From: Morganella morganii
GTDB taxonomy: Bacteria; Pseudomonadota; Gammaproteobacteria; Enterobacterales; Enterobacteriaceae
Direction of reading: 5' to 3'
Assembly (NCBI RefSeq): GCF_003996855.1
Contig: NZ_NRQY01000001.1
Coordinates: 1,872,616-1,928,535, forward strand
DNA length: 55,920 nt
The notes beneath the pieces are model-generated. The model was not told where the DNA came from and did no database searches. It saw nothing but the letters and a program-made list of their open reading frames with translations. A program made the position numbers and the translations under genes. Numbering within the stretch: position 1 is the first letter of the stretch; every line of letters begins with the position of its first letter. Positions 9,289 to 17,184 of the stretch are shown here, in pieces.

Positions 9289-9603
9289 TTAGGCGTGAAC
9301 GGAAATCACGGTCTGACTACGATCGGCGTGAGTATCAATAATCACCATGCGTATACCTGCGCCTGCAAACGGATGAAAATAGCAGGACAGCAGGCTATTG
9401 TGATATTCCAGTGCATATTTATTGGTCTGGCGTAGATTTCTTGAAATATTTCCCCAGTCGCTAGTGGTGTGTCGTTTTAATAATGTCTGCAGTGCGTCAG
9501 AACTCAGTTTGTTTTCACTGTCATCCAGCAAAATGCTGCCACAGGAGAACAACGTTTTATGTTTAAACGCCGGAAGACTTAATAAACGAAAGTTAAATTT
9601 CAT
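9289..9603 (-). CDS. Hypothetical ICE protein
   Basis: A 104-residue protein starting MKFNFRLLSLPAFKHK. The start at 9603 has AAAGGA eight bases upstream; an ATG at 9630 lacks one. A compact soluble protein with a beta-rich C-terminus (GIRMVIIDTHADRSQTVISV). It sits between the helicase and methyltransferase-like genes in what looks like one transcription unit. No family recognised. Confidence 0.6.
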   Translation of the reverse strand: MKFNFRLLSLPAFKHKTLFSCGSILLDDSENKLSSDALQTLLKRHTTSDWGNISRNLRQTNKYALEYHNSLLSCYFHPFAGAGIRMVIIDTHADRSQTVISVHA

Positions 9604-9652
9604 GGCATCGTCCTTTATTTCAGTATTCATCAGGTAGTATCAGCGTGGCGGG

Positions 9653-10759
9653 TTAACGAATGGCAATCAGTTGTCCGAAGATTTCTGAATCCGGTGTCAT
9701 ATCCCAGGCTGAAATCGCCGGAATAAAACAGTCGGTCATCATGATAGTTTCAGTAATATTGCCGTCATCGTCTTCGGTGAATTCAGTTTTACGGTTCTTG
9801 GTCTTATAAGTGTCACCGCGCACAACCAGCGTGCGACCAGTGGGTGACGTGATCACCCCGGTAATGGCACCGGCTGCCAGCGCCAGCGCTAAATGCCAGC
9901 GGGAAAGGCGTTTCGCCGGTGGACGAGGTAACTGAGGCTGAATACACAGCTGACTGGCGAAGGTGGGCCATAGCCCTTGTACCTGCACAATGTCTTCGGC
10001 TAACTGAACCGGCTCCATCGTGACGCGATAAAAGTGCTTCAACTCCTGTCGGACGACGGGAACGCAGTACCGGGATGACCAGAGTTCAGGCAGTAACGGG
10101 GCGGTTTCGTCGCCTTTGCCGATAGCCATTAAAGACTGCCGGACAGTGCGGATATCGTCACGTTGTTGATGTGGGCGGATGCGGCGACCAAAGAGAACGA
10201 TTTGTTTAAATTGGTCAGTGGCAGCAGAGAACACCCGGATGTCGGCAAAACCGTTTGCCAGCCAGCCCGCAAACTCACGGTCGAGCGTGTAAAACGGAAT
10301 AACCAGAACCAGAATGCCGTCATATTGCAGATTACCCACTGTGCGCTGGTAAAACAGTTTTTCCAGCCGCTGGCGGCCCTGTTTATTCTCGTCCGCGTCT
10401 GATTCACTTTTCACCAAATCGCCGTAAGGGGGATTGAGAAACAGCAGTGAAAATGCCTGCTGTGAAATCACGGTCTCCATCAGGTCACTGTGCAAAGACA
10501 TATCGGCCATCGTGGCGCAATGTGCGGCACGTCCGGCGTCATATTCGACGGTGCAGGCCTGAACACGCTCTTCACCCAGATGACAAGCGATTTCAGTGAT
10601 GGCAACCCCCTCACCGGCGCACGGATCGAGAAGGCGTAGCGTGCCGGGGGCATCATCAGGAACCAGCGCCGCCAGAATATGTTCGGGGGAGATTTCGTCA
10701 GTGGGAAAATAGCCGTTACGCACAAAGTTTTGCGCTAGGCGCGGAAACATCAGAGCCAT
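9653..10759 (-). CDS. DUF6094 family methyltransferase-like ICE protein
   Basis: A 368-residue protein. It opens MALMFPRLAQNFVRNGYFPTD; the SAM-binding segment LRLLDPCAGEGVAITEIA lies near residues 40-60, and LLFLNPPYGD, an N6-adenine methylase-type NPPY motif, near residue 110. This combination marks the DUF6094 proteins that travel with an SNF2 helicase in SPI-7/PFGI-1-class ICEs. It may modify element or host DNA, but activity has to be inferred from the two motifs. Start 10759 follows AAGGAATGACACT; the upstream frame extension has no SD. Confidence 0.8.
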   Translation of the reverse strand: MALMFPRLAQNFVRNGYFPTDEISPEHILAALVPDDAPGTLRLLDPCAGEGVAITEIACHLGEERVQACTVEYDAGRAAHCATMADMSLHSDLMETVISQQAFSLLFLNPPYGDLVKSESDADENKQGRQRLEKLFYQRTVGNLQYDGILVLVIPFYTLDREFAGWLANGFADIRVFSAATDQFKQIVLFGRRIRPHQQRDDIRTVRQSLMAIGKGDETAPLLPELWSSRYCVPVVRQELKHFYRVTMEPVQLAEDIVQVQGLWPTFASQLCIQPQLPRPPAKRLSRWHLALALAAGAITGVITSPTGRTLVVRGDTYKTKNRKTEFTEDDDGNITETIMMTDCFIPAISAWDMTPDSEIFGQLIAIR

Positions 10760-10790
10760 AGTGTCATTCCTTAAAAAATAATGAGAAACA

Positions 10791-10818
10791 GGACGTACCA
10801 AAAAAAACAGGTACGTCC
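10791..10818 (-). repeat. Perfect 9-bp hairpin upstream of the DUF6094 gene
   Basis: GGACGTACC and GGTACGTCC flank a ten-base loop, with a further A/T-rich run before the SD. It lies in the gap between the DUF6094 gene and the next upstream gene. Confidence 0.55.
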
Positions 10819-10828
10819 GTTGATGCCG

Positions 10829-11449
10829 TCAGGCGGCACGAAGAGCGCGTTGCGCAGCGGATTGCGGCGATGTGCGTAACTCACCCAGGGCTATCGCGCC
10901 GCTGATGAGTTCCGTCAGGCGGGGGATGTCCAGCGCCAGTTGCCAGCCGACTATCTCACCGTAACTGGCAGGAAGCGGAGTTAGCATTTGCGAGGTGTGT
11001 AACATCGTCAGCACGGCGTCTTGCCAGTGTGGCAGTAGGGGTAACGTACAGGTTTCATGCAGCAGCGCCCAAACCCGATGATGCAGATCCGGCGCGTCTT
11101 TGGGTAACAGCAAAACAGCCTGTCCATTAGCCCTGTCGGGCGTCAGACAGCGTTTATCGAATAGCCAGAGGTGCGACAACGTACCAAAACGGGTGCGCTG
11201 ATGGCGGGTAGTGCGTTTATCGAGGTTATCGGTATTACCCGGAAACAAGATGTGATCGTTAAGGGCGGCATCGGTTAGCGTGAACTGCGTCAGCGCGTCC
11301 TCATTGTTGAGTGTCAACCGTGCCAGTAACTCCTGAATGGCGGTATCACGTCCCCAAACAGAGAGAAACGTCAGCGTGCGGCGCTCGTCACAGACGTAAG
11401 CATCCGCCATCAGGTGAGGACACTCGTTGATATGCAGTAGGAATGACAT
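10829..11449 (-). CDS. Hypothetical ICE protein
   Basis: A 206-residue protein starting MSFLLHINECPHLMADAYV, with a strong SD (AAGGAG-TTCTCT-ATG). Mainly alpha-helical and leucine-rich in the second half, with an alanine-rich tail (SAAQRALRAA). No signal peptide or transmembrane segment. The position between DUF3275 and DUF6094 genes suggests a conserved member of the ICE replication block, but I cannot name a domain. Confidence 0.65.
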   Translation of the reverse strand: MSFLLHINECPHLMADAYVCDERRTLTFLSVWGRDTAIQELLARLTLNNEDALTQFTLTDAALNDHILFPGNTDNLDKRTTRHQRTRFGTLSHLWLFDKRCLTPDRANGQAVLLLPKDAPDLHHRVWALLHETCTLPLLPHWQDAVLTMLHTSQMLTPLPASYGEIVGWQLALDIPRLTELISGAIALGELRTSPQSAAQRALRAA

Positions 11450-11466
11450 AGAGAACTCCTTAAATT

Positions 11467-11495
11467 AAAAAGGGTTCTCCCTGTCGGGAAAACCC
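11467..11495 (-). terminator. Hairpin plus T-tract in the gap after the DUF3275 gene
   Basis: On the minus strand GGGTTTTCCC-GACA-GGGAGAACCC (9 of 10 pairs) is followed by TTTTT and, about ten bases on, the SD of the next gene. Confidence 0.55.
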
Positions 11496-11522
11496 GACCG
11501 TGGGTGAAAGAAGTGAATAAGA

Positions 11523-12170
11523 TTAATGCAGCGCGTCCTGAGTGGGTGCGATGGTTTTAACGAAATGCTGTTCTTGTGCGTTAAAGTCGTAACCCAGGTG
11601 CGACAGTCGTCCCTTCTGCTGGCGAAGTACCTGCCGTGGGGCTGTTGCATCCAGTTTAACGATATCGCCCAGCGGCCAGAGTGAACCAAACAAAGCCTGA
11701 TCTCCGGCGTCCTGTTCAGCCGGGGTGGGCACCGTGAACTGCGGACGTTTTGCGCCGGTGTTTTTGGCAGCGGGCGTCACCGGTTTAGTTGCTTCGGGTA
11801 CGCTTTCTGGTACAGGCGGTTGCGGCTGAGCAGGCGCTTCTTCATCCAGTGGATCGTTGACCTGGGGGAGGAGTTTTTGCTCATCAACCGGGGTGAGTTC
11901 GTCATTGGTGGCAATATGCATATCATCGAGGCGAACACGCATCTCAAAACCCGAATTCGCGCCGTAACTCCATGAATGCAGGTAAATCTTGCCGAGCACG
12001 AACTGGCCCTGATAGATACCGGCGGTATATTGTTCCAGCTCACGGTTTTTGACCGAAAAGCTGCCAATGGACGTTTCCAGCAGACCGACATTAAAATCAC
12101 CATTGCGACCATGCACGGTTTTAACCACTAATTTTCCGGTAACGATGACCGGAGCGTTTGATGTATTCAT
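11523..12170 (-). CDS. DUF3275 family ICE protein
   Basis: A 215-residue protein starting MNTSNAPVIVTGKLVVKTVHG. The N-terminal 90 residues are beta-rich, resembling a small nucleic-acid-binding barrel (GKLVVKTVHG...IYLHSWSYGANSGFEMRVRL). A proline-rich linker (PAQPQPPVPESVPEATKPV) and a short C-terminal segment follow. This architecture matches the DUF3275 proteins of PFGI-1-class ICEs. Start 12170 is chosen because the longer frame only adds an implausible hydrophobic lead. Function unknown; proximity to ssb, topB and the helicase suggests DNA metabolism. Confidence 0.7.
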   Translation of the reverse strand: MNTSNAPVIVTGKLVVKTVHGRNGDFNVGLLETSIGSFSVKNRELEQYTAGIYQGQFVLGKIYLHSWSYGANSGFEMRVRLDDMHIATNDELTPVDEQKLLPQVNDPLDEEAPAQPQPPVPESVPEATKPVTPAAKNTGAKRPQFTVPTPAEQDAGDQALFGSLWPLGDIVKLDATAPRQVLRQQKGRLSHLGYDFNAQEQHFVKTIAPTQDALH

Positions 12171-12254
12171 AATGAGTCTCAGAGGTAAAATTAAGACAGG
12201 GAGAATAAAAACCATTAATGGTTTCTACTCTCCGTGGTCAGTAAGAGAAAGGGA

Positions 12255-12674
12255 TCAGGCGTCAGTGGGTTGACTTTCACCGGCACCTTCCCGGTAAACT
12301 TCATGCCCGTCAATTTTGATGGTGGTGATTTTGATCAGGCGACCTTTAATGGAGCAACCGCACTGATCTTTTTTGGGACCAGCCTGATAAGTAAAACATT
12401 CCGGGTAGATATCGCCGATACTGAACGCGATAAGTACCTTCTGTTTTTTCTCCAGAGCGTCCTGACAGCCTTCCAGCAATGAAACGGCCTGTGCGTTATA
12501 GACCCGCACGTCAATGTAAGTATATTCCGGCTCGCTGACCGTCCCGCGTAACGCCGCGATAGTGCAGGCCATAAACGGACTGCCTTTTTTAGGGGTAACG
12601 GTGCGCAGACGATTAACATAACCAAGGCCGCGAGTGTGCAGGTCAAAATATTTACGTTCAGTATGTGTTGTCAT
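12255..12674 (-). CDS. DUF3577 / STY4534 family ICE replication-associated protein
   Basis: A 139-residue protein. The sequence YFDLHTRGLGYVNRLRTVTP with later segments FMACTIAALRG, YIDVRVYNAQA and KKQKVLIAFSIGDIYPE is characteristic of the STY4534-type proteins of SPI-7. The fold resembles a single OB-like domain, consistent with a role near single-stranded DNA. A good SD (GGAG, nine bases) precedes the ATG. Confidence 0.8.
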   Translation of the reverse strand: MTTHTERKYFDLHTRGLGYVNRLRTVTPKKGSPFMACTIAALRGTVSEPEYTYIDVRVYNAQAVSLLEGCQDALEKKQKVLIAFSIGDIYPECFTYQAGPKKDQCGCSIKGRLIKITTIKIDGHEVYREGAGESQPTDA

Positions 12675-13015
12675 GATCTGTCTCCATAGATAAAAAGCAG
12701 AGACAAGTTCCCGGTGGGAGTTGTCTCCCGAAGGGGTAAGTTAGGTGTAATAAGACGATGATATACCGGAGTATAGTGCTCATTTTCAATCGCATTGAGC
12801 ATTCTAAGGCGAGCATCACCAAAAAGGTGAACAGCTTTCAGCTCTGCTGTACGGGCCATCCGAAGATGGAGAAGCGATGTCAGTAAACAACAGTGACGAG
12901 CATCAGAAAAGAGGAAACTGTTTTTGGGAATAAAAGGTTTCTGTTTTCCTGAAAGCAGGAAATCGTCACTATTCACAGATACCGGTATAAATCCCGTAGC
13001 AGGGTTTGCTGTCAT
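12671..13015 (-). CDS. Possible small protein, weakly supported
   Basis: A 114-codon frame filling the gap between the PP-loop gene and the DUF3577 gene and overlapping both ends. The segment LRMARTAELKAVHLFGDARLRMLNAIENEH reads like real protein, and an internal start would avoid the overlap. No SD is visible at the listed ATG and no family is recognised, so it may be spurious. Confidence 0.25.
   Translation of the reverse strand: MTANPATGFIPVSVNSDDFLLSGKQKPFIPKNSFLFSDARHCCLLTSLLHLRMARTAELKAVHLFGDARLRMLNAIENEHYTPVYHRLITPNLPLRETTPTGNLSLLFIYGDRS
12692..12727 (-). terminator. Hairpin plus T-tract upstream of the DUF3577 gene
   Basis: On the minus strand GAGACAA pairs with TTGTCTC and is followed by GCTTTTTATC, then the SD of the DUF3577 gene. 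Confidence 0.5.
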
Positions 13016-13973
13016 TTATCGCGGCAATTTCATCAAACCGTTTTCCACCATGTTTTGAAAAGGCCCAGTTCCGGTAGGTCTGAATACCGTGAGTTTCCAG
13101 ACTGATTTTATCAATATCTTTTTCTGCTTTTAATGGATCGCGGGTAGACGGGAAAAACGTCGAGTTACCGCGAGTTGAACAAGCGGCAACAATCCGCTCC
13201 CACCTAGCCACTCGCTGGATTTGCTCTGGAAAACGCCGGAAAATCACACCGAGTTCTTTTTTTCGGGCATGAATACAGGGCATACAGCCAACTCTGGAAC
13301 AGCCCAGTTGGTAGAGTGGATTGGGTGGAATACCGTGGCGCTTTGCCAGTGCAAATACGTCATCATGCGTCCAATGTAGCAGAGGGCGATATACGTGTAG
13401 GCCGGTCTGATTGTCCGCATCCTGCTCCAGCTCAGACAGTTTTGCGCGGGAGGCCGATTCCTGGGCACGCACGCCCTGCCAGCTAATCACATCATCATAC
13501 TGAATCAGTAAAGGCTGAATAACCTGTTCATCAATCGGGCGATGCTTCAGCTCAAACGTGCAGAACCGGGCGCAAGTACTCGGAAAACGGCCTTTCAGAA
13601 TACACAGGTCGAGGAAAGGAATATGTCGCGGATACATTTCAGCCAGCGTCTCACGAATACGTTGTTCAGCACCCAGCGGCGTATAGTGATATTTTTCGAC
13701 TAATTTTTTGGGCCAGATATTTTGTACATAATGCCGTTTATTTATTATTTTCTGCTGAAAATCCGCACGGACATGAATAACCGGGCCTAATTTCTGCTCC
13801 AGTAAATGAATATAGTCATACGTATAAGGATGTTCGTGGCCGGTATCGGCAAAGACTACGGTGGTATCAATATTTCGTTCGCGAGCCAGTAACCAGAGTG
13901 CTAATGAATCCTTACCCCCCGATAAGCTAATAACATGCCGGACTGAACCACCCGAAAAATTTTCGATAAACAT
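12969..13973 (-). CDS. PP-loop ATPase, phosphoadenosine phosphosulfate reductase family
   Basis: A 334-residue protein. The PP-loop is HVISLSGGKDSLALWLL near residues 14-30, followed by VVFADTGHEHPYTYDYI. Two further clusters carry cysteines, CARFCTFELKHRPI and CSRVGCMPCIHARKK, which could bind a metal or Fe-S cluster. True PAPS reductases lack the second cluster; DndC/ThiI-like relatives use the PP-loop to activate a base or tRNA for thiolation. ICEs of this class often carry such a gene beside ssb. Substrate unknown. SD GAGG lies upstream of the ATG. Confidence 0.8.
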   Translation of the reverse strand: MFIENFSGGSVRHVISLSGGKDSLALWLLARERNIDTTVVFADTGHEHPYTYDYIHLLEQKLGPVIHVRADFQQKIINKRHYVQNIWPKKLVEKYHYTPLGAEQRIRETLAEMYPRHIPFLDLCILKGRFPSTCARFCTFELKHRPIDEQVIQPLLIQYDDVISWQGVRAQESASRAKLSELEQDADNQTGLHVYRPLLHWTHDDVFALAKRHGIPPNPLYQLGCSRVGCMPCIHARKKELGVIFRRFPEQIQRVARWERIVAACSTRGNSTFFPSTRDPLKAEKDIDKISLETHGIQTYRNWAFSKHGGKRFDEIAAINDSKPCYGIYTGICE

Positions 13974-14083
13974 ATCAGCAACCTCGTATTGAACAGAGTC
14001 ACTAATTAATGTTTTTTTAATCGTTAAATCCGAAAAAATTCAATGCTGATAAAAAAGAATGGCACCCCAATGGATGCCATAAA

Positions 14084-14161
14084 TATACCCATCACACTTC
14101 AAGCTGCGTCTTGGTTAGCTGCACTTGCCGCCTCGATGCAACTCGAATTATTTTGGGTATA
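14084..14161. repeat. MITE-like palindromic repeat
   Basis: A 78-bp unit bounded by TATACCC and GGGTATA. Inside the ends are CACTTCAAGCTGC and GCAACTCGAATTATTTT, imperfectly complementary. Short repeats with these ends are scattered through Serratia, Yersinia and Photorhabdus genomes. It lies between ssb and the PP-loop gene, an insertion that interrupts no reading frame. Confidence 0.65.
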
Positions 14162-14187
14162 AAGGATTACGGTATTAGCACGGCGAA

Positions 14188-14595
14188 TTACTCCTCCGCA
14201 TCATCATTATCAGGCCGCGCTGAATCTGACGTTTTATCTGCATCAGGCCTGCTACCCAGCATCTGCAACATGCCGTTAATGTCGATAACAACTTCGGTGG
14301 ACTGGCGTTCAGCCCCTAAGCTATCCAGCCATTTTCTGACCTGTAACCGTCCCTCCAGATAAACCTGACTTCCTTTTTGCAGGTATTCGCCCGCAATTTC
14401 AGCTAATTTGTTGTAAACCACAATTCTATGCCATTGCGTTCTTTCTTTTGTATCACCGGTTTCTTTATCTTTCCACGTATCCCCGGTCGCAACAGAGAAA
14501 ACAGCAACAGGCTGTTTATCTGCGGTATAACGAATTTCCGGGTTCTGTCCGACATATCCGATCAGGCAGACTTTATTCAAACCACGTTGGGCCAT
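14188..14595 (-). CDS. ssb: Single-stranded DNA-binding protein
   Basis: A 135-residue SSB. The OB-fold is complete: [20 protein letters not shown], then [36 protein letters not shown] and [15 protein letters not shown]. The C-terminal tail is acidic (DDAEE) but lacks the usual DDDIPF hexapeptide that recruits host repair proteins, as in many plasmid and ICE SSBs. It protects single-stranded DNA during element replication or transfer. Confidence 0.93.
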   Translation of the reverse strand: MAQRGLNKVCLIGYVGQNPEIRYTADKQPVAVFSVATGDTWKDKETGDTKERTQWHRIVVYNKLAEIAGEYLQKGSQVYLEGRLQVRKWLDSLGAERQSTEVVIDINGMLQMLGSRPDADKTSDSARPDNDDAEE

Positions 14596-14611
14596 ATTTA
14601 ACTATCTCCGG

Positions 14612-15100
14612 TTAATTTGCTGCTGGGAAAACGGACTCCGCCATATTTTTGGCCTCCGTCATTTTTACTGAGCACTCGCGGATCTGGCGCAGAATAAAGG
14701 TAATAACCGACATCTGCATGTTGAACATAATCCGGTCTTGTTCAATGGCGAATAATGCATCCCGCACCACTTGCGGCAGCGAGATGTCCTGCACTAGCGC
14801 CTGCCACGCGAGCGTGCCGGAACGGTTGTTTTGCTGGTTGCGCCAGCGCAGAAAATTTGCACCAGACCTCGCTGGCCCACGGCATAACAGTAAGGGTAAA
14901 TGTCGTAACGGCCAGCGCCAGCTACGGTGCAGTACCAGAGTCTGTATCTGGTGCAGGGTCGCCTTCGCCTCTGTTGCAGACTGAGCGAATAGCTGCGGCT
15001 CCCTTACTCTTAAAAGGCCTTTTAGCGAGCTTTCGTAAGCACACCAGTCGTCGGCAGACAAGGTCCGGTAACCTGGCGCGGCATCACTCTTCTGATTCAT
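14612..15100 (-). CDS. DUF3158 family ICE protein
   Basis: A 162-residue protein starting MNQKSDAAPGYRTLSADDW. Arginine-rich central part (LHRSWRWPLRHLPLLLCRGPARSG) followed by a helical C-terminus. The sequence and its position directly between ssb and the TIGR03761 gene match the DUF3158 proteins of PFGI-1-class ICEs. The start overlaps the upstream gene by 17 bases, indicating coupled translation. Function unknown. Confidence 0.7.
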   Translation of the reverse strand: MNQKSDAAPGYRTLSADDWCAYESSLKGLLRVREPQLFAQSATEAKATLHQIQTLVLHRSWRWPLRHLPLLLCRGPARSGANFLRWRNQQNNRSGTLAWQALVQDISLPQVVRDALFAIEQDRIMFNMQMSVITFILRQIRECSVKMTEAKNMAESVFPAAN

Positions 15101-15911
15101 CGTCTTCGGCCTCTGCTATCGCAATCAGTGTGCCGGAGCCGGTTTCAACACCCGGAGGTGATACTGGCGCAGGATCTGAGGTATCGGCATCGGGTTCAGA
15201 CGCGCTGTCAGACCTCTGTCGCAGAGGGGGGGCATACGTGGAGCGGCGGGAGCCGTCCATAATAGCGTCAGGTACAGCCCCCGCCCCCGCCTGTTCCTCT
15301 GCGGCTCTGGCGCGAGCATTACCCTCATAAATATCCTGCCGGGTGACGGCAATGCGGCGGTATCGCTGGGCCAGCACAAAAATGCTGCGGATCAAGTTCC
15401 CCCCGCGCTGGCGAAGGTCATTCAGCTCTACCCGATTAATCAGCGCCATATGATGTGCGAGCTGGGCCTGACGCATCAGTTGATCAAAATCGGTCAGTAG
15501 ATAAACGGCTATAAAACCCAGTTGCGAGGCGGCAAAAACGGGGAAACGCGCAGGCTGAACGCTGAGGCAACTTTCGACGGTCATCATTTCGGGAAGCTGG
15601 CGGAACACGGTTTTCATGCTGTCGATTAAGGTGTTCATTTCCTCCCGTGCGGAAAACAGGCGTTCTTCAAGTTGCAGCATCCAGACATCTGCATACGGGT
15701 TATCTGTCGCAGAATCCAGCCGGAGCATGTTCATTATATTGAGGAAACGGGGCATCCCGATAATGGCATAAATTTTTTCTTCGGGAACGGCATGGCGGCC
15801 CTGCCATAGGCGGGTAGCGAGGTGGGTATGTAACTCAATAGTGACGGAACTGCGCAGTGGTCCGCTGGTAACCTGATAGTTTTCCTGATGAGGATGGGAC
15901 TGTTCGTTCAT
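15084..15911 (-). CDS. TIGR03761 (PFL_4669) family ICE protein
   Basis: A 275-residue protein. SVTIELHTHLATRLWQGRH near the N-terminus and IIGMPRFLNIMNMLRLDSATDNPYAD, then a long helical domain and a disordered acidic tail (EAEDDESEE). This pattern matches the TIGR03761 family, found only in integrative conjugative elements. The SD lies inside a hairpin (15916-15937), which suggests translational control. Biochemical role unknown. Confidence 0.8.
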   Translation of the reverse strand: MNEQSHPHQENYQVTSGPLRSSVTIELHTHLATRLWQGRHAVPEEKIYAIIGMPRFLNIMNMLRLDSATDNPYADVWMLQLEERLFSAREEMNTLIDSMKTVFRQLPEMMTVESCLSVQPARFPVFAASQLGFIAVYLLTDFDQLMRQAQLAHHMALINRVELNDLRQRGGNLIRSIFVLAQRYRRIAVTRQDIYEGNARARAAEEQAGAGAVPDAIMDGSRRSTYAPPLRQRSDSASEPDADTSDPAPVSPPGVETGSGTLIAIAEAEDDESEE

Positions 15912-15915
15912 AAGT

Positions 15916-15937
15916 GGCTCCTGTAGGGGAAGGAGCC
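15916..15937 (-). promoter_or_regulatory. Hairpin that sequesters the SD of the TIGR03761 gene
   Basis: On the minus strand GGCTCCT pairs with AGGAGCC across an eight-base loop. The second arm is the SD itself, four bases before the ATG. Confidence 0.5.
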
Positions 15938-15999
15938 GACAGGGTGTTACAGCTTACGTGGGCAGGATACGGGAAACTGAATTAACCGGGCGAGAGATT

Positions 16000-16103
16000 A
16001 TTAATAATAGATTAAAACTATCAATTTATCTTTTTCAATAGGAAACCGTACAAAATTATTTGCCCTCAAATAATTTTGTACGGTTTCCTATTAATAATGG
16101 ATT
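16000..16103. repeat. Perfect 26-bp inverted repeat flanked by 14-bp direct repeats
   Basis: The arms at 16037-16062 and 16067-16092 (beginning AATAGGAAACCGTAC) are perfectly complementary with a four-base centre. ATTAATAATAGATT at 16000-16013 and ATTAATAATGGATT at 16090-16103 differ at one base. The structure sits in the only sizeable gap of the replication module, between the TIGR03761 and TraR/DksA-like genes. It could be an origin, a regulatory cruciform or a very short insertion. Confidence 0.7.
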
Positions 16104-16182
16104 CTTTAATCGGCAAAATCTATTTCTCTGACCGAGAGCATATCCCGTTCTGCGTTATTTCAACGTCAGAACGGGGAATATA

Positions 16183-16392
16183 TCAGGGACGACCCTTTTG
16201 CTCATTGTCTGCCTGACAATCGATACACAGTGAAACGCCCGGCAATAATAGTCGTCGTTTTTCAGCAATGGCTTCGCCACATCGGCGACAAAAATACAGC
16301 GATGGCAAATGTCCGGGGCCTGAACGTGAACGGTTAATCATGGCTTCAAGCTGCCGTTCGTTAAATTCCTGATCGCGATCAATTTCATCCAT
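16183..16392 (-). CDS. TraR/DksA-type zinc-finger protein
   Basis: A 69-residue protein starting MDEIDRDQEFNERQLEAM. A helical N-terminus is followed by the C4 zinc finger YFCRRCGEAI...LCIDCQAD (CxxC-x17-CxxC). TraR homologues bind the secondary channel of RNA polymerase and alter promoter choice. The start at 16392 overlaps the stop of the DUF2857 gene. Short length matches phage and ICE TraR rather than DksA. Confidence 0.8.
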   Translation of the reverse strand: MDEIDRDQEFNERQLEAMINRSRSGPGHLPSLYFCRRCGEAIAEKRRLLLPGVSLCIDCQADNEQKGRP

Positions 16393-16975
16393 GACGAATG
16401 ACTCCCTGTGCCTGCGCTTCTTTTTCACACAACATAATGCGGTTCCAGACGACGGTCAGTGAAAGCGGTTCACCCTCTTCCCCGCCGGAAAGTACCTCAG
16501 TAACATCCATCATCACATCCAGTGCATCCATTGACAGCAGGTTGTCCGGGCGGTGCTGCTGCCATTGCCGCCATATTCTGGCGTCCGTCTCCTCATCGGG
16601 GATCCGGGATCTTCCCTGTGAGATACTGATCCCGATAAACCGTCGTCTGGCGCTGATTTCTCCTGAAGACAAACCAAAAAAATCACTGAGCAGTTCAATC
16701 GACCCTCCCAGCGCGATGGCGCGGTTGACCCGCTGTTGCAGTTGAATTTCCTGATGGGTCTGGGCCAGAAGCTGACGTAATACCTCATGCTGAATGGTGA
16801 CGTGCAAAAACTGTGCAGACGCACGGCTCAGAATAAACAACTCATCCATCGACAGACAATTAATGGCTTCCAGTTCATTGTAAGTAAAACCTAATGCTTC
16901 GCAGTGGCGAATATTCCCTTCTTTTAATGCGTGCAGGGCATCGGTCAACACCGCGTAATTTAACGATGGGATCAT
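16385..16975 (-). CDS. DUF2857 family ICE protein
   Basis: A 196-residue protein starting MIPSLNYAVLTDALHALKEGN, with an excellent SD (AAGGAGGGATATC-ATG). The central stretch ALGGSIELLSDFFGLSSGEISARR resembles a helix-turn-helix. Sequence and location, next to the ParB-like gene, match DUF2857 (STY4526-type) proteins of SPI-7-like ICEs, which are probably transcription regulators. Its ATG overlaps the end of the ParB tail (ATGA). Confidence 0.75.
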   Translation of the reverse strand: MIPSLNYAVLTDALHALKEGNIRHCEALGFTYNELEAINCLSMDELFILSRASAQFLHVTIQHEVLRQLLAQTHQEIQLQQRVNRAIALGGSIELLSDFFGLSSGEISARRRFIGISISQGRSRIPDEETDARIWRQWQQHRPDNLLSMDALDVMMDVTEVLSGGEEGEPLSLTVVWNRIMLCEKEAQAQGVIRHG

Positions 16976-17184
16976 GATATCCCTCCTTTATACTGCTTTT
17001 CATATAAGCGGCGGATAAAGCCGATAAGCTGAAAAATCTTTGTCAGCGTTTCTTCATTGAATCCAGCGGGCGTAGTAGGCGACCCCGTCAGCATCTGCCG
17101 CCAGATAATGGCGCTGCCGGGTAGCTTACCGGCCAGAAAGGACAGCATCTGCCAGTAGATTTTCCCTTCATTGGATAATTCTTC
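16972..17184 (-). pseudogene. C-terminal tail of the ParB-like gene, cut off by an amber codon
   Basis: Directly after the TAG that ends the ParB frame, the same frame stays open for exactly 70 codons (EELSNEGKIYWQMLSFLAGK ... FIRRLYEKQYKGGIS) and then stops with TGA overlapping the DUF2857 start. The residues look like genuine protein and fit the end of the TIGR03764 family. No start codon with an SD precedes it. Confidence 0.65.
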
